A stretch of DNA of 63,483 bases, from NCBI GenBank assembly GCA_966211965.1, contig CBIHON010000030.1, positions 1 through 63,483 on the forward strand. Direction: 5' to 3'. How positions within the stretch are numbered: position 1 is the first letter of the stretch; the number at the start of each line of letters is the position of its first letter. Below, piece by piece: positions 44,178 to 53,299 of the stretch. The translations under genes and the position numbers were made by a program. Origin of the DNA: CBIHON01 sp966211965. GTDB lineage: Bacteria; Pseudomonadota; Gammaproteobacteria; Burkholderiales; Burkholderiaceae_D. The notes below the pieces were generated by a model. It saw only the letters and a program-made list of their open reading frames with translations, made no database searches and was not told where the DNA came from.

Positions 44178-44888
44178 TTGAACCAGGAATCCACGTCTGC
44201 AGGAACAGGCGACACCAATCCCGATGGGCGGGCTATTCTCGACCCTTTTGAAATTCGCGTGCTCGCTGTGCTGGCCGAGAAAGAGGCGTTGACGCCGGAT
44301 ACCTATCCGCTATCGCTCAATGCGCTGGTCAATGGCTGCAACCAGCTATCGAGCCGCGACCCGGTGATGTCAATCGGCGAAGACACCGTTCTGGATGTCG
44401 TGCATCGTTTGATACAAAAAAAATTCGTTGCCGAGGTGAGTCAGGCCGGTGCGCGCGTGGTGAAGTATGAGCACAGGATGCGTGTGAAGTGGGCTCTGGA
44501 GCAGGACAAGCTTGCCGTGCTGACGCTGCTCATGTTGCGTGGAGTACAGACCGCGGGCGAGGTGAGAACCCGTAGCGGTCGCATGCATGACTTCGAGACA
44601 GTGGCGCAGGTCGAAACTGCCCTGCAATTCCTGATCGATAAATTCCCGCCGCTGGTGGCGCGCTTGGCGCGGACTCCGGGAACCAAGGAGCCGCGCTACG
44701 CACACTTGTTATCCGGCGATGAAATTCTGGAGCGGCAGGAAGTTGCGGCGACTTTTTCGTCCGGCGCGCGCGTCGAGTCGCCGCGTCAGGATCGCATCTC
44801 GCAATTGGAGGCGGAAGTGGCGGGATTGCGACGCGAGCTCGAAAGCCTCACCCTGCAATTCGAGAGTTTCAAAAAGCAATTCGATTGA
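44178..44888 (+). CDS. yceH: UPF0502/YceH family protein (DUF480)
   Basis: Two winged-helix domains are predicted for this family. The 236-residue protein matches it: DPFEIRVLAVLAEKEALTPDTYPLSLNALVNGCNQ at the start of domain one (shortened here to the key LAEKE and NGCNQ), MLRGVQTAGEVRTR in domain two, and a C-terminal coiled coil (RISQLEAEVAGLRRELESL). Start is TTG at 44178 preceded by GAGGACATT. Function is unknown. Its 3' end overlaps the convergent lpxH by 20 bp. Confidence 0.9.
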   Translation: MNQESTSAGTGDTNPDGRAILDPFEIRVLAVLAEKEALTPDTYPLSLNALVNGCNQLSSRDPVMSIGEDTVLDVVHRLIQKKFVAEVSQAGARVVKYEHRMRVKWALEQDKLAVLTLLMLRGVQTAGEVRTRSGRMHDFETVAQVETALQFLIDKFPPLVARLARTPGTKEPRYAHLLSGDEILERQEVAATFSSGARVESPRQDRISQLEAEVAGLRRELESLTLQFESFKKQFD

Positions 44889-45645
44889 TCGCTCCGCCGG
44901 CGTCGATTGACAGCCATCCACCACGTGTCGGCGTGCTCTCGCAATCCCAATCCGGCAATACATGCCGTACCCGGATACGGCCTTGCTCCCGGTGTTCGTG
45001 TCGAGCCGGCCGATGGGTATGGCCGTGTACCATCAGTACGGCGCCGCTGCTGTCAAACAGTTCCGTAATCGCATCCGGATTGACGTCCATGATCTCATAG
45101 GATTTTTCCCGCTGCGCTGCGTAACTATCCTTACGCATTCCTTCAATAATGGCTTTGCGCTGCGTCAGCGGCATTGCGAGAAACGCATCTTGCCAAGCCT
45201 GTTGCCGGACTTGTGCGCGAAAAGCCATGTAGGCCGTATCGTGGGTGCATTGAGCATCGCCATGCGTCAGCACCATATGATGGCCGGCGATGGCCGTCAC
45301 ATAGGGATCCGGCAGCAAGCTTGCGCCGCTTGCCTGGGCAAAGCCGGAGCCAACCAGGAAGTCGCGGTTGCCGGCAATCCAGTACACTGCAACGCCGGCA
45401 TCGCTCACCTCGCGGATGGCGGCAAGAACCTGCTGGTTGTAAGGCGTCGGAATGTCGTCGTCACCGGCCCAATACTCGAATACATCCCCAAGCAAATACA
45501 ACTGCTGCGCATGCCGCGCGTGCTGTCGCAGGAAATCGAAAAATGCCTGGGTGGTGCGAGGCATCGCTTCTTGCAAATGGAGATCGGAAACAAAAAGCGC
45601 AACCGTTTCCGGTTGCGCCGTTTTCGCTGGGGAGAATTCGGTCAT
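44869..45645 (-). CDS. lpxH: UDP-2,3-diacylglucosamine diphosphatase
   Basis: Metallophosphoesterase that releases UMP and lipid X in lipid A synthesis. The metal-binding motifs occur in order: SDLHL, LGDVFEYWAGDD, AGNRDFLVG, LTHGDAQC and VHGHTHRPA. The ATG at 45645 gives 258 residues; the frame continues to 45705, but those residues are not family-like. It is the third gene of a minus-strand unit with ppiA and ppiB, 13 bp after ppiB, and its end overlaps yceH. Confidence 0.95.
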   Translation of the reverse strand: MTEFSPAKTAQPETVALFVSDLHLQEAMPRTTQAFFDFLRQHARHAQQLYLLGDVFEYWAGDDDIPTPYNQQVLAAIREVSDAGVAVYWIAGNRDFLVGSGFAQASGASLLPDPYVTAIAGHHMVLTHGDAQCTHDTAYMAFRAQVRQQAWQDAFLAMPLTQRKAIIEGMRKDSYAAQREKSYEIMDVNPDAITELFDSSGAVLMVHGHTHRPARHEHREQGRIRVRHVLPDWDCESTPTRGGWLSIDAGGAINRIAF

Positions 45646-45658
45646 CGTAATGTGTCGA

Positions 45659-46147
45659 TTAAACCACTTCCGCTTTCTCGATGATGACGTTTTCCACCGG
45701 TACATCGGCGAACATGCCGGTGCGCGTTGTTTTCACGGCTTTGATCTTATCCACGACTTCGGTGCCTTCGGTTACTTTGCCGAACACGCAATAGCCCCAG
45801 CCGTCTTGCCCAGGAAAATCGAGGAAGCTGTTGTTTTTGACGTTGACGAAGAACTGTGCTGAGGCGGAATGCGGGTCCGAAGTGCGTGCCATCGCGATCG
45901 TGTAAGGCAGGTTCTTGAGGCCGTTCTTGGCTTCGTTTTCAATCGGTGCTTCGGTCGGCTTTTGCTTCATCCCGGGCTCGAAGCCTCCGCCTTGAATCAT
46001 GAAGCCGTCGATGACGCGATGAAAAATCGTGCCGGCGTAATGGCCGGAACGAACATAGGCCAAAAAGTTTTCCACGGTCTTTGGGGCTTTTTCCGCGTCG
46101 AGTTCGAGTTTGATGTTGCCGTAATTGGTGGTGAGGAGGACAGCCAT
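45659..46147 (-). CDS. ppiB: Cytoplasmic peptidyl-prolyl cis-trans isomerase B
   Basis: Cyclophilin of 162 residues without a signal peptide. The core motifs FHRVIDGFMIQGGGF, AMARTSDPHSASAQFFVN and GWGYCVFGKVTEG are all present. It lies between the periplasmic paralogue upstream and lpxH downstream. The two cyclophilins are about 60 percent identical by eye, so this pair looks like a tandem duplication with different cell addresses. Confidence 0.96.
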   Translation of the reverse strand: MAVLLTTNYGNIKLELDAEKAPKTVENFLAYVRSGHYAGTIFHRVIDGFMIQGGGFEPGMKQKPTEAPIENEAKNGLKNLPYTIAMARTSDPHSASAQFFVNVKNNSFLDFPGQDGWGYCVFGKVTEGTEVVDKIKAVKTTRTGMFADVPVENVIIEKAEVV

Positions 46148-46205
46148 GATGGTTCCTGTTAAATGGTTACTGTTACTGAAAGTTTATTCCGGCGAATCGA
46201 GGAAG

Positions 46206-46784
46206 TTATTTCATGAGGGTGGCGGACTCGATCACGACCGGTTTGACCGGCACGCTTTGATAACGGCCTGCGTCGGCTACCGGCACCGCCTTGATCTTGT
46301 CGACCACGTCCATGCCTTTGACTACTTTGCCAAAGACGCAATAACCCCATCCGTCCCGTCCCGGATAATCCAGGAAGCTGTTGGTTTTGACGTTGATGAA
46401 GAATTGCGCCGAGGCGGAATGCGGGGCTTGAGTGCGTGCCATTGCCACAGTGTAGATTTCGTTCTTGAGCCCGTTCTTGGCTTCATTTTCGACGGTGGTA
46501 GTGGTGGGTTTTTCTTTCAGATCAGCATCGAGGCCGCCACCTTGGATCATGAAATTTTCAATAACGCGGTGAAAAATTGTCCCGCTATAGTGGCCGCTTT
46601 TAACGTACTGCAGAAAGTTCTCGACGGTTTTCGGCGCCTTCTCCGGGTTGAGTTCCAGCACGATCTCGCCCATATTTGTTTTGAGCAAAACGCGTGGCGC
46701 ATCAGCTGCATGCGCCAGGGTTGCGGCGCTGCTTATCGAGAAAGCTGCCAGCACGGTGACGAAATGACGACGTGAAAAATGCAC
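46206..46784 (-). CDS. ppiA: Periplasmic peptidyl-prolyl cis-trans isomerase A
   Basis: Exported cyclophilin of 192 residues. The N-terminus is a signal peptide (basic FSRRHF, then VTVLAAFSISSAATLAHA with cleavage before ADAP). The cyclophilin core mirrors ppiB (FHRVIENFMIQGGGL, AMARTQAPHSASAQFF). The start is GTG at 46784 with AAGGAA at a good distance. First gene of the ppiA-ppiB-lpxH unit, divergent from cysS. Confidence 0.95.
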   Translation of the reverse strand: MHFSRRHFVTVLAAFSISSAATLAHAADAPRVLLKTNMGEIVLELNPEKAPKTVENFLQYVKSGHYSGTIFHRVIENFMIQGGGLDADLKEKPTTTTVENEAKNGLKNEIYTVAMARTQAPHSASAQFFINVKTNSFLDYPGRDGWGYCVFGKVVKGMDVVDKIKAVPVADAGRYQSVPVKPVVIESATLMK

Positions 46785-46920
46785 TATGGTTTCCTTGGAA
46801 AAGTGGTGATGGAGATGGAGCGTAGCACAAGCTGCGGCCGGCCTCGTGTGCTACTGTCCTGCACGCCTGCACAAGTCGGGTGTCCATGCACAGGTCAGCG
46901 GGGATTCCGGTTTTCATCAA

Positions 46921-46929
46921 TGTTATACT
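46921..46929 (+). promoter_or_regulatory. Candidate extended -10 promoter for cysS
   Basis: TGT-TATACT (-10 hexamer 46924-46929, 5/6 to consensus) with a TGn extension; no good -35. It lies in the 292-bp gap between divergent ppiA and cysS, about 150 bp before the chosen cysS start. The rest of that gap shows no gene. Confidence 0.4.
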
Positions 46930-47076
46930 GCCGCGAAACGACCATTTTATCAAAATAAGCTTCACAAAAGGGTTTTGGCGACCTTGTCGCGGGAACGTTT
47001 TGCGCCGGTCAGGCAGCAGCGCGAAAACGTGCAGTAAATCATGCGACAAATCTTGGCCGAAACGGATACCCGCCCA

Positions 47077-48474
47077 ATGAGTGATTTGAAAATCTATAAC
47101 ACGCTGGCGCGTGAAAAACAGCCTTTTTCCCCGATTCAAGCAGGTAAGGTCCGCATGTATGTGTGCGGCATGACGGTCTACGATTATTGCCACATCGGTC
47201 ATGCGCGGGTGATGGTGGTGTTCGACATGGTGCAGCGCTGGCTGCGTGCCTCGAACTTCGAGGTTACCTACGTGCGCAATATCACCGACATCGATGACAA
47301 GATCATCAAGCGCGCGGTTGAAAACGGCGAATCGATTTCGCAATTGACACAGCGCTTCATCCAGGCAATGGATGAGGATGCCGCCGCGCTGGGTGTGCAA
47401 CGGCCCGACCACGAGCCGCGCGCGACCGAGTATGTGCCGCAGATGCTGGGCCTGATCGCGAAGCTCGAGCAAAACGGACTGGCTTATAAAGCGTCAGACG
47501 GCGACGTCAATTTTTCGGTGCGCGATTTTCCCGGTTATGGAAAATTGTCCGGCAAGTCGCTGGACGACTTGCGCGCCGGGGAGCGCGTCGATGTCAATGC
47601 CGGCAAGCGTGATCCGCTCGATTTCGTGTTGTGGAAGGCGTCCAAGGAATCGGAGCCGGATGAGGTCAAGTGGCCGTCAAAATGGGGCAGCGGCCGTCCA
47701 GGCTGGCATATCGAATGCTCGGCGATGGCATGTGAACTCTTGGGTGAGCAGTTCGATATCCACGGCGGCGGCGCCGATCTCCAGTTCCCGCACCACGAGA
47801 ATGAAATCGCGCAATCCGAAGGCGCTACCCGTCATCCCTTCGTGAACTATTGGATGCACAACGGCTTTGTGCGCGTCGATGATGAAAAAATGTCGAAGTC
47901 GCTCGGCAATTTTTTCACGATTCGTGATGTACTGAAAAAATACGATGCGGAGGTCATACGCTTCTTCATCCTGCGCGCGCATTATCGCAGCCCCTTGAAT
48001 TATTCCGATGCCCATCTGGACGACGCCAGGCAGGCCTTGACGCGTCTGTATACGGCCTTGAAAGACGTGACGCCGGATGCGTCGCCTCTCGATATGGCAG
48101 AGCTGCATGCCGCACGCTTCGCCGATGCAATGAACGACGATTTCAACACGCCGCTTGCGATGTCGGTTTTATTTGATCTGGCCAATGAGGTTAACAAGAC
48201 GAAATCGGTTATGCTGGCGCGTCAGTTGAAAGCACTTGCCGGCATCATTGGATTATTGCAACGCACACCGCAGCAATTTCTCCAAGCCGGCGTGGCCGGC
48301 ACCGCACAGGATGGCGATATGGAGGCTTGGGTCGCAGCGCAGATCGAGGCTCGGGCAGAGGCCAAGAAAGCAAAGAATTTTGTCGAAGCCGACCGCATTC
48401 GTGCTGAACTGCTGGCCAATGGTATCGTTCTTGAAGACAAGCCGGGTGGCGCAACCGAATGGCGAAGGGCATAG
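47077..48474 (+). CDS. cysS: Cysteinyl-tRNA synthetase
   Basis: Class I synthetase. The N-terminus MSDLKIYNTLAREKQPF agrees with the family, so I take ATG 47077 (465 residues); an upstream in-frame ATG at 47041 would add 12. Motifs: zinc-binding YVCGMTVYDYCHIGHARV with the HIGH sequence, the Cys/His ligands in GWHIECSAMACEL and FPHHENEIAQSE, and KMSKS in DDEKMSKSLGNFF. The 3' end precedes or slightly overlaps the glycosylase gene. Confidence 0.96.
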   Translation: MSDLKIYNTLAREKQPFSPIQAGKVRMYVCGMTVYDYCHIGHARVMVVFDMVQRWLRASNFEVTYVRNITDIDDKIIKRAVENGESISQLTQRFIQAMDEDAAALGVQRPDHEPRATEYVPQMLGLIAKLEQNGLAYKASDGDVNFSVRDFPGYGKLSGKSLDDLRAGERVDVNAGKRDPLDFVLWKASKESEPDEVKWPSKWGSGRPGWHIECSAMACELLGEQFDIHGGGADLQFPHHENEIAQSEGATRHPFVNYWMHNGFVRVDDEKMSKSLGNFFTIRDVLKKYDAEVIRFFILRAHYRSPLNYSDAHLDDARQALTRLYTALKDVTPDASPLDMAELHAARFADAMNDDFNTPLAMSVLFDLANEVNKTKSVMLARQLKALAGIIGLLQRTPQQFLQAGVAGTAQDGDMEAWVAAQIEARAEAKKAKNFVEADRIRAELLANGIVLEDKPGGATEWRRA

Positions 48475-48488
48475 GCGGGATGGCGATA

Positions 48489-49130
48489 ATGACACAAGCC
48501 GAGGTGAAGTTGTGCGTGCCTTCCTATTGGGAGGATGCGAAGATCGAATTGATGAAGCGTGACCGCATCCTGCGCAAGCTGATTCCGCAATTCGGCGACC
48601 TGCATCTGATTGGGCGCGGCGAAGCGTTTACGACGTTGGCGCGCTCCATCATCGGCCAGCAGATTTCGGTGAAGGCCGCCGAATCGGTTTGGCAGCGCTT
48701 TCTTCTTGTATGCCCGAAATGCACCCCGGCTCAGGTTATCAAGGCCGGTAGCGACAATCTCGCCGCATGCGGCCTGTCCAAGCGCAAAGCGGAATATATC
48801 CTGGACCTTGCGGAGCATTTCAAATCCAAGCGCGTCCACGCCAATCAGTGGAACGAGATGGAGGACGAGGATGTCATTGCCGAACTGATCCAGATACGTG
48901 GCATCGGGCGCTGGACAGCAGAGATGTTTTTGATATTTAATCTGCTTCGGCCCAATATTTTACCTTTGGATGATCTTGGATTGCTAAAGGGTATCAGCAT
49001 CAATTATTTTTCCGGTGAGCCGGTTTCGCGCAGCGATGCGCGAGAGGTTGCTGCCAATTGGGAACCATGGCGTACCGTTGCTACTTGGTATCTATGGCGC
49101 AGTCTCGACCCGGTTCCGGTCGAGTATTGA
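48489..49130 (+). CDS. AlkA-like DNA-3-methyladenine glycosylase
   Basis: HhH-GPD superfamily DNA glycosylase for alkylated bases. The core is ARSIIGQQISVKAAESVW, the helix-hairpin-helix LIQIRGIGRWTAEMFLIF, and the catalytic Asp in LPLDDLGL. The end WEPWRTVATWYLWRSL is family-typical. I choose ATG 48489 (213 residues; AGGCGGGA at good distance), though 48480 and 48459, the latter overlapping cysS, are possible. AlkA's larger N-terminal domain is absent, so it is the short form. Confidence 0.92.
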   Translation: MTQAEVKLCVPSYWEDAKIELMKRDRILRKLIPQFGDLHLIGRGEAFTTLARSIIGQQISVKAAESVWQRFLLVCPKCTPAQVIKAGSDNLAACGLSKRKAEYILDLAEHFKSKRVHANQWNEMEDEDVIAELIQIRGIGRWTAEMFLIFNLLRPNILPLDDLGLLKGISINYFSGEPVSRSDAREVAANWEPWRTVATWYLWRSLDPVPVEY

Positions 49131-49223
49131 AGAATATCTTAGCAGGCGGGTCGGAGTTTTTTTTGCGGGTTTTGCTTTTGTGGAAACTGCTCTGATCCCC
49201 CTCTGACTAGCGAAGGAGCCACG

Positions 49224-50198
49224 ATGACTAAAACGACTTTTCTCAGCTTTGAACAACCGATTGCGGAACTCGATTCAAAAATCGAAGAACTGCGTTTTGT
49301 GCAAGACGATTCCGCCGTCGACATCTCGGAAGAGATTGACCGCCTCTCGAAAAAAAGCCAGCAGTTGACCAAGGATATTTACGCCAAGCTCACGCCTTGG
49401 CAAGTGTCGCAAATCGCGCGTCATCCGCAGCGCCCTTATACGATGGATTACGTGAATGAAATCTTCACGGATTTCCATGAGCTGCATGGCGACCGGACTT
49501 TTGCCGATGACCAGTCTATCGTCGGCGGCTTGGCGCGTTTCAACGGTCAATCCTGCATGGTGATCGGCCATCAAAAAGGACGCGACACCAAAGAGCGCGG
49601 CATGCGTAATTTCGGCATGCCGAAACCGGAAGGCTATCGCAAGGCCATGCGTCTAATGAAGCTGGCCGAAAAATTCGGCTTGCCCGTGTTTACCTTCGTC
49701 GATACCGCCGGCGCCTGGCCTGGCATTGATGCGGAAGAGCGTGGCCAGTCGGAAGCGATCGGGCATAATCTATACGTGATGGCTGAGTTGAAAGTGCCCT
49801 TGATTGCAACCATCATCGGCGAGGGCGGTTCCGGCGGTGCGCTGGCGATTGCGGTCGGCGATGCGGTGCTGATGCTGCAATATGCCACTTATTCGGTGAT
49901 CACGCCGGAAGGATGTGCATCGATTCTCTGGAAAAGCGCCGAGCGCGCGGCGGACGCAGCCGAGTCCCTCGGCTTGACTGCGCATCGCTTGAAAGCGATG
50001 AATTTGATCGACAAGATCGTCAACGAACCTTTGGGCGGTGCGCATCGCGACCCGAAACAGATGGCATCGATGCTCAAGCGGGCACTGGCCGATACGCTGC
50101 GCCAGTTCCAAGGCGTAAAAACCAAGGACTTGCTGGCCGCTCGCCATGAAAAGCTGATGAGCTACGGTAAATTCAAGGAAATCGCAACGCCGGAATAA
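49224..50198 (+). CDS. accA: Acetyl-CoA carboxylase carboxyltransferase subunit alpha
   Basis: Alpha subunit of the carboxyltransferase that makes malonyl-CoA for fatty acid synthesis. 324 residues with FLSFEQPIAELDSKIEELRF at the N-terminus, FVDTAGAWPGIDAEERGQSE, and IGEGGSGGALAIAVGD. A clear ribosome site (GAAGGAGCC) precedes ATG 49224. tilS follows after 12 bp, the usual arrangement in proteobacteria. Confidence 0.98.
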   Translation: MTKTTFLSFEQPIAELDSKIEELRFVQDDSAVDISEEIDRLSKKSQQLTKDIYAKLTPWQVSQIARHPQRPYTMDYVNEIFTDFHELHGDRTFADDQSIVGGLARFNGQSCMVIGHQKGRDTKERGMRNFGMPKPEGYRKAMRLMKLAEKFGLPVFTFVDTAGAWPGIDAEERGQSEAIGHNLYVMAELKVPLIATIIGEGGSGGALAIAVGDAVLMLQYATYSVITPEGCASILWKSAERAADAAESLGLTAHRLKAMNLIDKIVNEPLGGAHRDPKQMASMLKRALADTLRQFQGVKTKDLLAARHEKLMSYGKFKEIATPE

Positions 50199-50210
50199 TA
50201 TGAGCAATCA

Positions 50211-51623
50211 GTGAGTAACAAGCAAGATGCGTTAGGGGTCGAGGCCTTTGAACGCGCGTTGGGAATGATCCGAACACGCGTTTCCGTTTCTGTACAGCCG
50301 GATGGGCTCGCCGTCGATCCGAACTCAATGGCCATTGCTTACAGCGGCGGTCTTGATTCTTCTGTCCTGCTGCATTTGGCTGGCGTATATGCCGCCGCGC
50401 ATGGCATTAAACTTTTTGCCTTTCATATTCATCACGGCCTCAGTCCAAATGCGGACGACTGGCTCGCGCATTGTCAACATGAATGCTTGCGGCGCCAGAT
50501 TGTTTTTGATGCGCGTCGCGTCAAGTTGGCTGGTAAGGACGGCGGAGTGGAAGAGGCCGCACGTATCAGCCGTTATGCCGCTTTAGGTGAGTTATGCCGT
50601 GCGCATCGCGTTCCTCTATTGCTGACCGCGCACCATCAAGACGATCAGGCTGAAACAGTTTTGCTGCAACTCTTGCGCGGCTCCGGTGTGGCGGGCATGT
50701 CAGGGATGGATTTGGTGAACGCGGCGCCTGATCTGCTCGGTGAGAAAAACGTGTTGATGGCGCGTCCACTGCTGGAGGTGTCGCGCGCGGCATTGGCAGA
50801 TTTCACGGCTGCCAATGCGATCAGTCACATTGAGGATGAATCGAATGCCGATCCGCGTTATGCGCGCAATGCGCTGCGCCACCGCGTAATGCCTGCGCTT
50901 GCTGAGTTTTTTCCGGGGTTCCAGCATCGCTTCGCCCGAACTGCCGCGCATGCGCAATCAGCGCAGCGCCTGCTGGTGGAATTGGCCGCGCAAGACTTGG
51001 CGGTTTGCCTCGTCGGTGAATGTCTTGACATTACGCAAATAAAGCGGCTGAGCGTGGATCGTATCGATAATCTGTTGCGTTACTGGTTCGGTTCGCGTGG
51101 CGTGCGCATGCCTTCCACGGCGTGGCTGGCCGAAATGCGCACGCAGTTGCTGCAGGCCAAATCCGATGCGCAGCTCTGCGTTACGCATGCGGATTGCCAT
51201 ATCCGGCGGCATCGCGACCGGGTTTTCATCACACCGAAATTCGAAACGGATGCCGCCGGTATCGAGCCCAGGATTTTTCGCTGGAACGGGGAGACGCAGA
51301 TGCGTTTTGCGGATTTTGGCGGGGTCTTGCATTTCGAGGCGGCACAGCAGGGGGTCGATGCCGAATGGCTGCTCCGTACAGACTTGACGCTCCGCTTGAG
51401 AAGCGGCGGCGAGCGTTTGAAGCTTGCCTTGAATCGCCCCACCAAAAGTTTGAAATACCACTACCAAGCATGCAATGTTCCAGCTTGGGAACGCGAACGT
51501 TTGCCTTTGCTCAGTGCCGGACGGGACTTGCTTTTTGCGGCCGGCATCGGCCTGGATTGCCATCATCTGGCCGATGGCCCTGGCGCGCGTATTCGTTTTC
51601 GTTGGCAAGCCGATATTGCGTAG
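50211..51623 (+). CDS. tilS: tRNA(Ile)-lysidine synthetase
   Basis: Forms lysidine at C34 of tRNA-Ile(CAU), an essential decoding modification. P-loop motif AYSGGLDSSVLLHLAG near residue 43, HHQDDQAETVLLQLLRGSG, and RYARNALRHRVMP as in the family. The substrate-specific TilS C-terminal domains (from about residue 270, LRLRSGGERLKLALNRPTKS) are complete. 470 residues; GTG start at 50211, since an ATG at 50200 is closed by a stop. Confidence 0.95.
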   Translation: MSNKQDALGVEAFERALGMIRTRVSVSVQPDGLAVDPNSMAIAYSGGLDSSVLLHLAGVYAAAHGIKLFAFHIHHGLSPNADDWLAHCQHECLRRQIVFDARRVKLAGKDGGVEEAARISRYAALGELCRAHRVPLLLTAHHQDDQAETVLLQLLRGSGVAGMSGMDLVNAAPDLLGEKNVLMARPLLEVSRAALADFTAANAISHIEDESNADPRYARNALRHRVMPALAEFFPGFQHRFARTAAHAQSAQRLLVELAAQDLAVCLVGECLDITQIKRLSVDRIDNLLRYWFGSRGVRMPSTAWLAEMRTQLLQAKSDAQLCVTHADCHIRRHRDRVFITPKFETDAAGIEPRIFRWNGETQMRFADFGGVLHFEAAQQGVDAEWLLRTDLTLRLRSGGERLKLALNRPTKSLKYHYQACNVPAWERERLPLLSAGRDLLFAAGIGLDCHHLADGPGARIRFRWQADIA

Positions 51624-51741
51624 AGATCGAGTAAGTAGGCTTGAGGGAAGACGATCCCCAATCGGGATAGGTTCTTGGTATTTTTGTCCAAATTTTCAAG
51701 GTTTTTTTCGCCATTTCGCCGCTTATTCGATTGCTGCCTAC

Positions 51742-51770
51742 TTGTCATTCTGTGCTGCAGCAGGTAAAGT
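51742..51770 (+). promoter_or_regulatory. Candidate sigma-70 promoter for lysC
   Basis: TTGTCA (51742-51747), 17-bp spacer, TAAAGT (51765-51770), 48 bp before the lysC ATG in the 195-bp gap after tilS. Confidence 0.5.
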
Positions 51771-51818
51771 TAAGGGTTGATTTAATCCCTTCTTTCTCAA
51801 GCCCACTTTTCCAAACTT

Positions 51819-53069
51819 ATGGCTTTAATCGTCCACAAATACGGCGGTACCTCGATGGGCTCGACCGAGCGCATCAAGAATGTCGCCAGGCGCGTTGCTA
51901 AATGGCATGACGCCGGCTATCAAATCGTGGTGGTTCCCTCCGCGATGTCGGGTGAAACCAATCGACTGATCGGCTTGGCCAAGGAAATCATGCCGCAGCC
52001 CGATCCGCGCGAACTTGACATGCTGGCCTCGACCGGCGAGCAGGTTTCGGTTGCGCTGCTATCTATGGCCTTGCAAGCGATCGGTAAGCAAGCCGTTTCG
52101 TATGCCGGCTGGCAGGTTGCAATCAAGACCGATTCGGCGTTTACGAAAGCGCGTATTCAATCGATTGACGACACCAAGGTGCGCCGGGATCTGGATGCGG
52201 GCAAAATCGTCATCATTACCGGTTTCCAAGGCGTGGACGGCGACGGCAACATCGCGACTTTGGGGCGTGGCGGTTCCGATACTTCAGCAGTTGCGGTTGC
52301 GGTCGCGATGAAGGCGCAGGAGTGCTTGATTTACACCGACGTCGACGGCGTATACACGACCGACCCGCGGGTGGTCTCGGAAGCGCGCCGCCTCAATACG
52401 GTGACCTTTGAAGAGATGCTTGAAATGGCATCGCTCGGTTCGAAAGTTTTGCAAATTCGCTCGGTTGAGTTTGCGGGCAATTACAAGATGCCGACGCGCG
52501 TACTGTCGTCGCTCACCGATCCGATGATACCGCTGGAAGAAGAGGCATCTTCCGGTACCCTGATTTCATTTGAGGAAGATACACACATGGAACAAGCCGC
52601 AATTACCGGCATCGCCTTCAATCGTGATGAAGCAAAGATCACCGTCACCGGTGTGCCGGACAGGCCGGGCATCGCTTACCAGATTCTTGGTCCGATCGCC
52701 GATGCCAACATCGACGTCGACATGATCATCCAGAATCAATCCGTAGAAGGCAAGACGGATTTCACCTTCACCGTTCCGCGCGGCGAATATGCGAAAGCGA
52801 TGGACGCATTGAATGCCAGCGTCAAGGCGCATATTGGGGCCAGCAGCATCGTCGGCGATGCCAAAGTGTCGAAAGTCTCAGTGGTTGGTGTCGGGATGCG
52901 CAGCCACGTCGGCATCGCATCGCAGATGTTCCGTACGCTGTCTGAAGAAGGGATCAATATCCTGATGATCTCGACATCCGAGATCAAGATTTCCGTTTTG
53001 ATCGATGAAAAGTATATGGAATTGGCTGTGCGTGCTTTGCACAAGGCTTTCGATCTCGAAAAAACGTAA
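51819..53069 (+). CDS. lysC: Aspartate kinase (class I alpha/beta type)
   Basis: Phosphorylates aspartate, first step to lysine, methionine and threonine. N-terminal kinase domain with VHKYGGTSMGSTERI and GRGGSDTSAVAVA, followed by two ACT domains (from about residue 265: TGIAFNRDEAKITV, and VSVVGVGMRSHVGIA) that bind lysine and threonine. At 416 residues it is the stand-alone feedback-regulated form. Ends just before the tRNA-Ser promoter. Internal starts used by the beta subunit of some species cannot be assessed. Confidence 0.97.
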   Translation: MALIVHKYGGTSMGSTERIKNVARRVAKWHDAGYQIVVVPSAMSGETNRLIGLAKEIMPQPDPRELDMLASTGEQVSVALLSMALQAIGKQAVSYAGWQVAIKTDSAFTKARIQSIDDTKVRRDLDAGKIVIITGFQGVDGDGNIATLGRGGSDTSAVAVAVAMKAQECLIYTDVDGVYTTDPRVVSEARRLNTVTFEEMLEMASLGSKVLQIRSVEFAGNYKMPTRVLSSLTDPMIPLEEEASSGTLISFEEDTHMEQAAITGIAFNRDEAKITVTGVPDRPGIAYQILGPIADANIDVDMIIQNQSVEGKTDFTFTVPRGEYAKAMDALNASVKAHIGASSIVGDAKVSKVSVVGVGMRSHVGIASQMFRTLSEEGINILMISTSEIKISVLIDEKYMELAVRALHKAFDLEKT

Positions 53070-53098
53070 ATACGAGAAGTAAAGCTGCAGAGTTTGAT

Positions 53099-53127
53099 TG
53101 ACCAAATCCGCATGAAAAGCTATCATG
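53099..53127 (+). promoter_or_regulatory. Sigma-70 promoter of tRNA-Ser
   Basis: TTGACC (53099-53104), 17-bp spacer, TATCAT (53122-53127); the tRNA begins 41 bp further on. Confidence 0.75.
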
Positions 53128-53168
53128 CGTGACTTCACTGCAGCGGACTCCGAGTCCTCTGGAAGTGT

Positions 53169-53262
53169 GGAGACGTGGCCGAGTGGTCGAAGGCACTTCC
53201 CTGCTAAGGAAGCATACGGGCTTAAACCTGTATCGAGGGTTCGAATCCCTCCGTCTCCGCCA
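53169..53262 (+). tRNA. tRNA-Ser (anticodon GCU)
   Basis: 94-nt tRNA including an encoded CCA. The acceptor GGAGACG pairs with CGTCTCC, discriminator G. D arm TGGCCGAGTGGTCGAAGGCA as in serine tRNAs. Anticodon loop CTGCTAA gives GCT. A long variable arm (ATACGGGCTTAAACCTGTAT) and the T loop GGTTCGAATCC follow. Confidence 0.97.
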
Positions 53263-53270
53263 GAAACACT

Positions 53271-53299
53271 AAACCCGTTGATTTTCAACGGGTTTTTTT
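53271..53299 (+). terminator. Terminator of tRNA-Ser
   Basis: AAACCCGTTGA (53271-53281), loop TTT, TCAACGGGTTT (53285-53295) and a T-tract. The stem sequence is the same as that behind tRNA-Leu at 39863-39895. Confidence 0.93.

Noticed and set aside
49184..49197. GAAACTGCTCT near accA matching the end of the MITE-like element
   Set aside because: Only 11 bases match and there is no second arm; chance similarity is likely.
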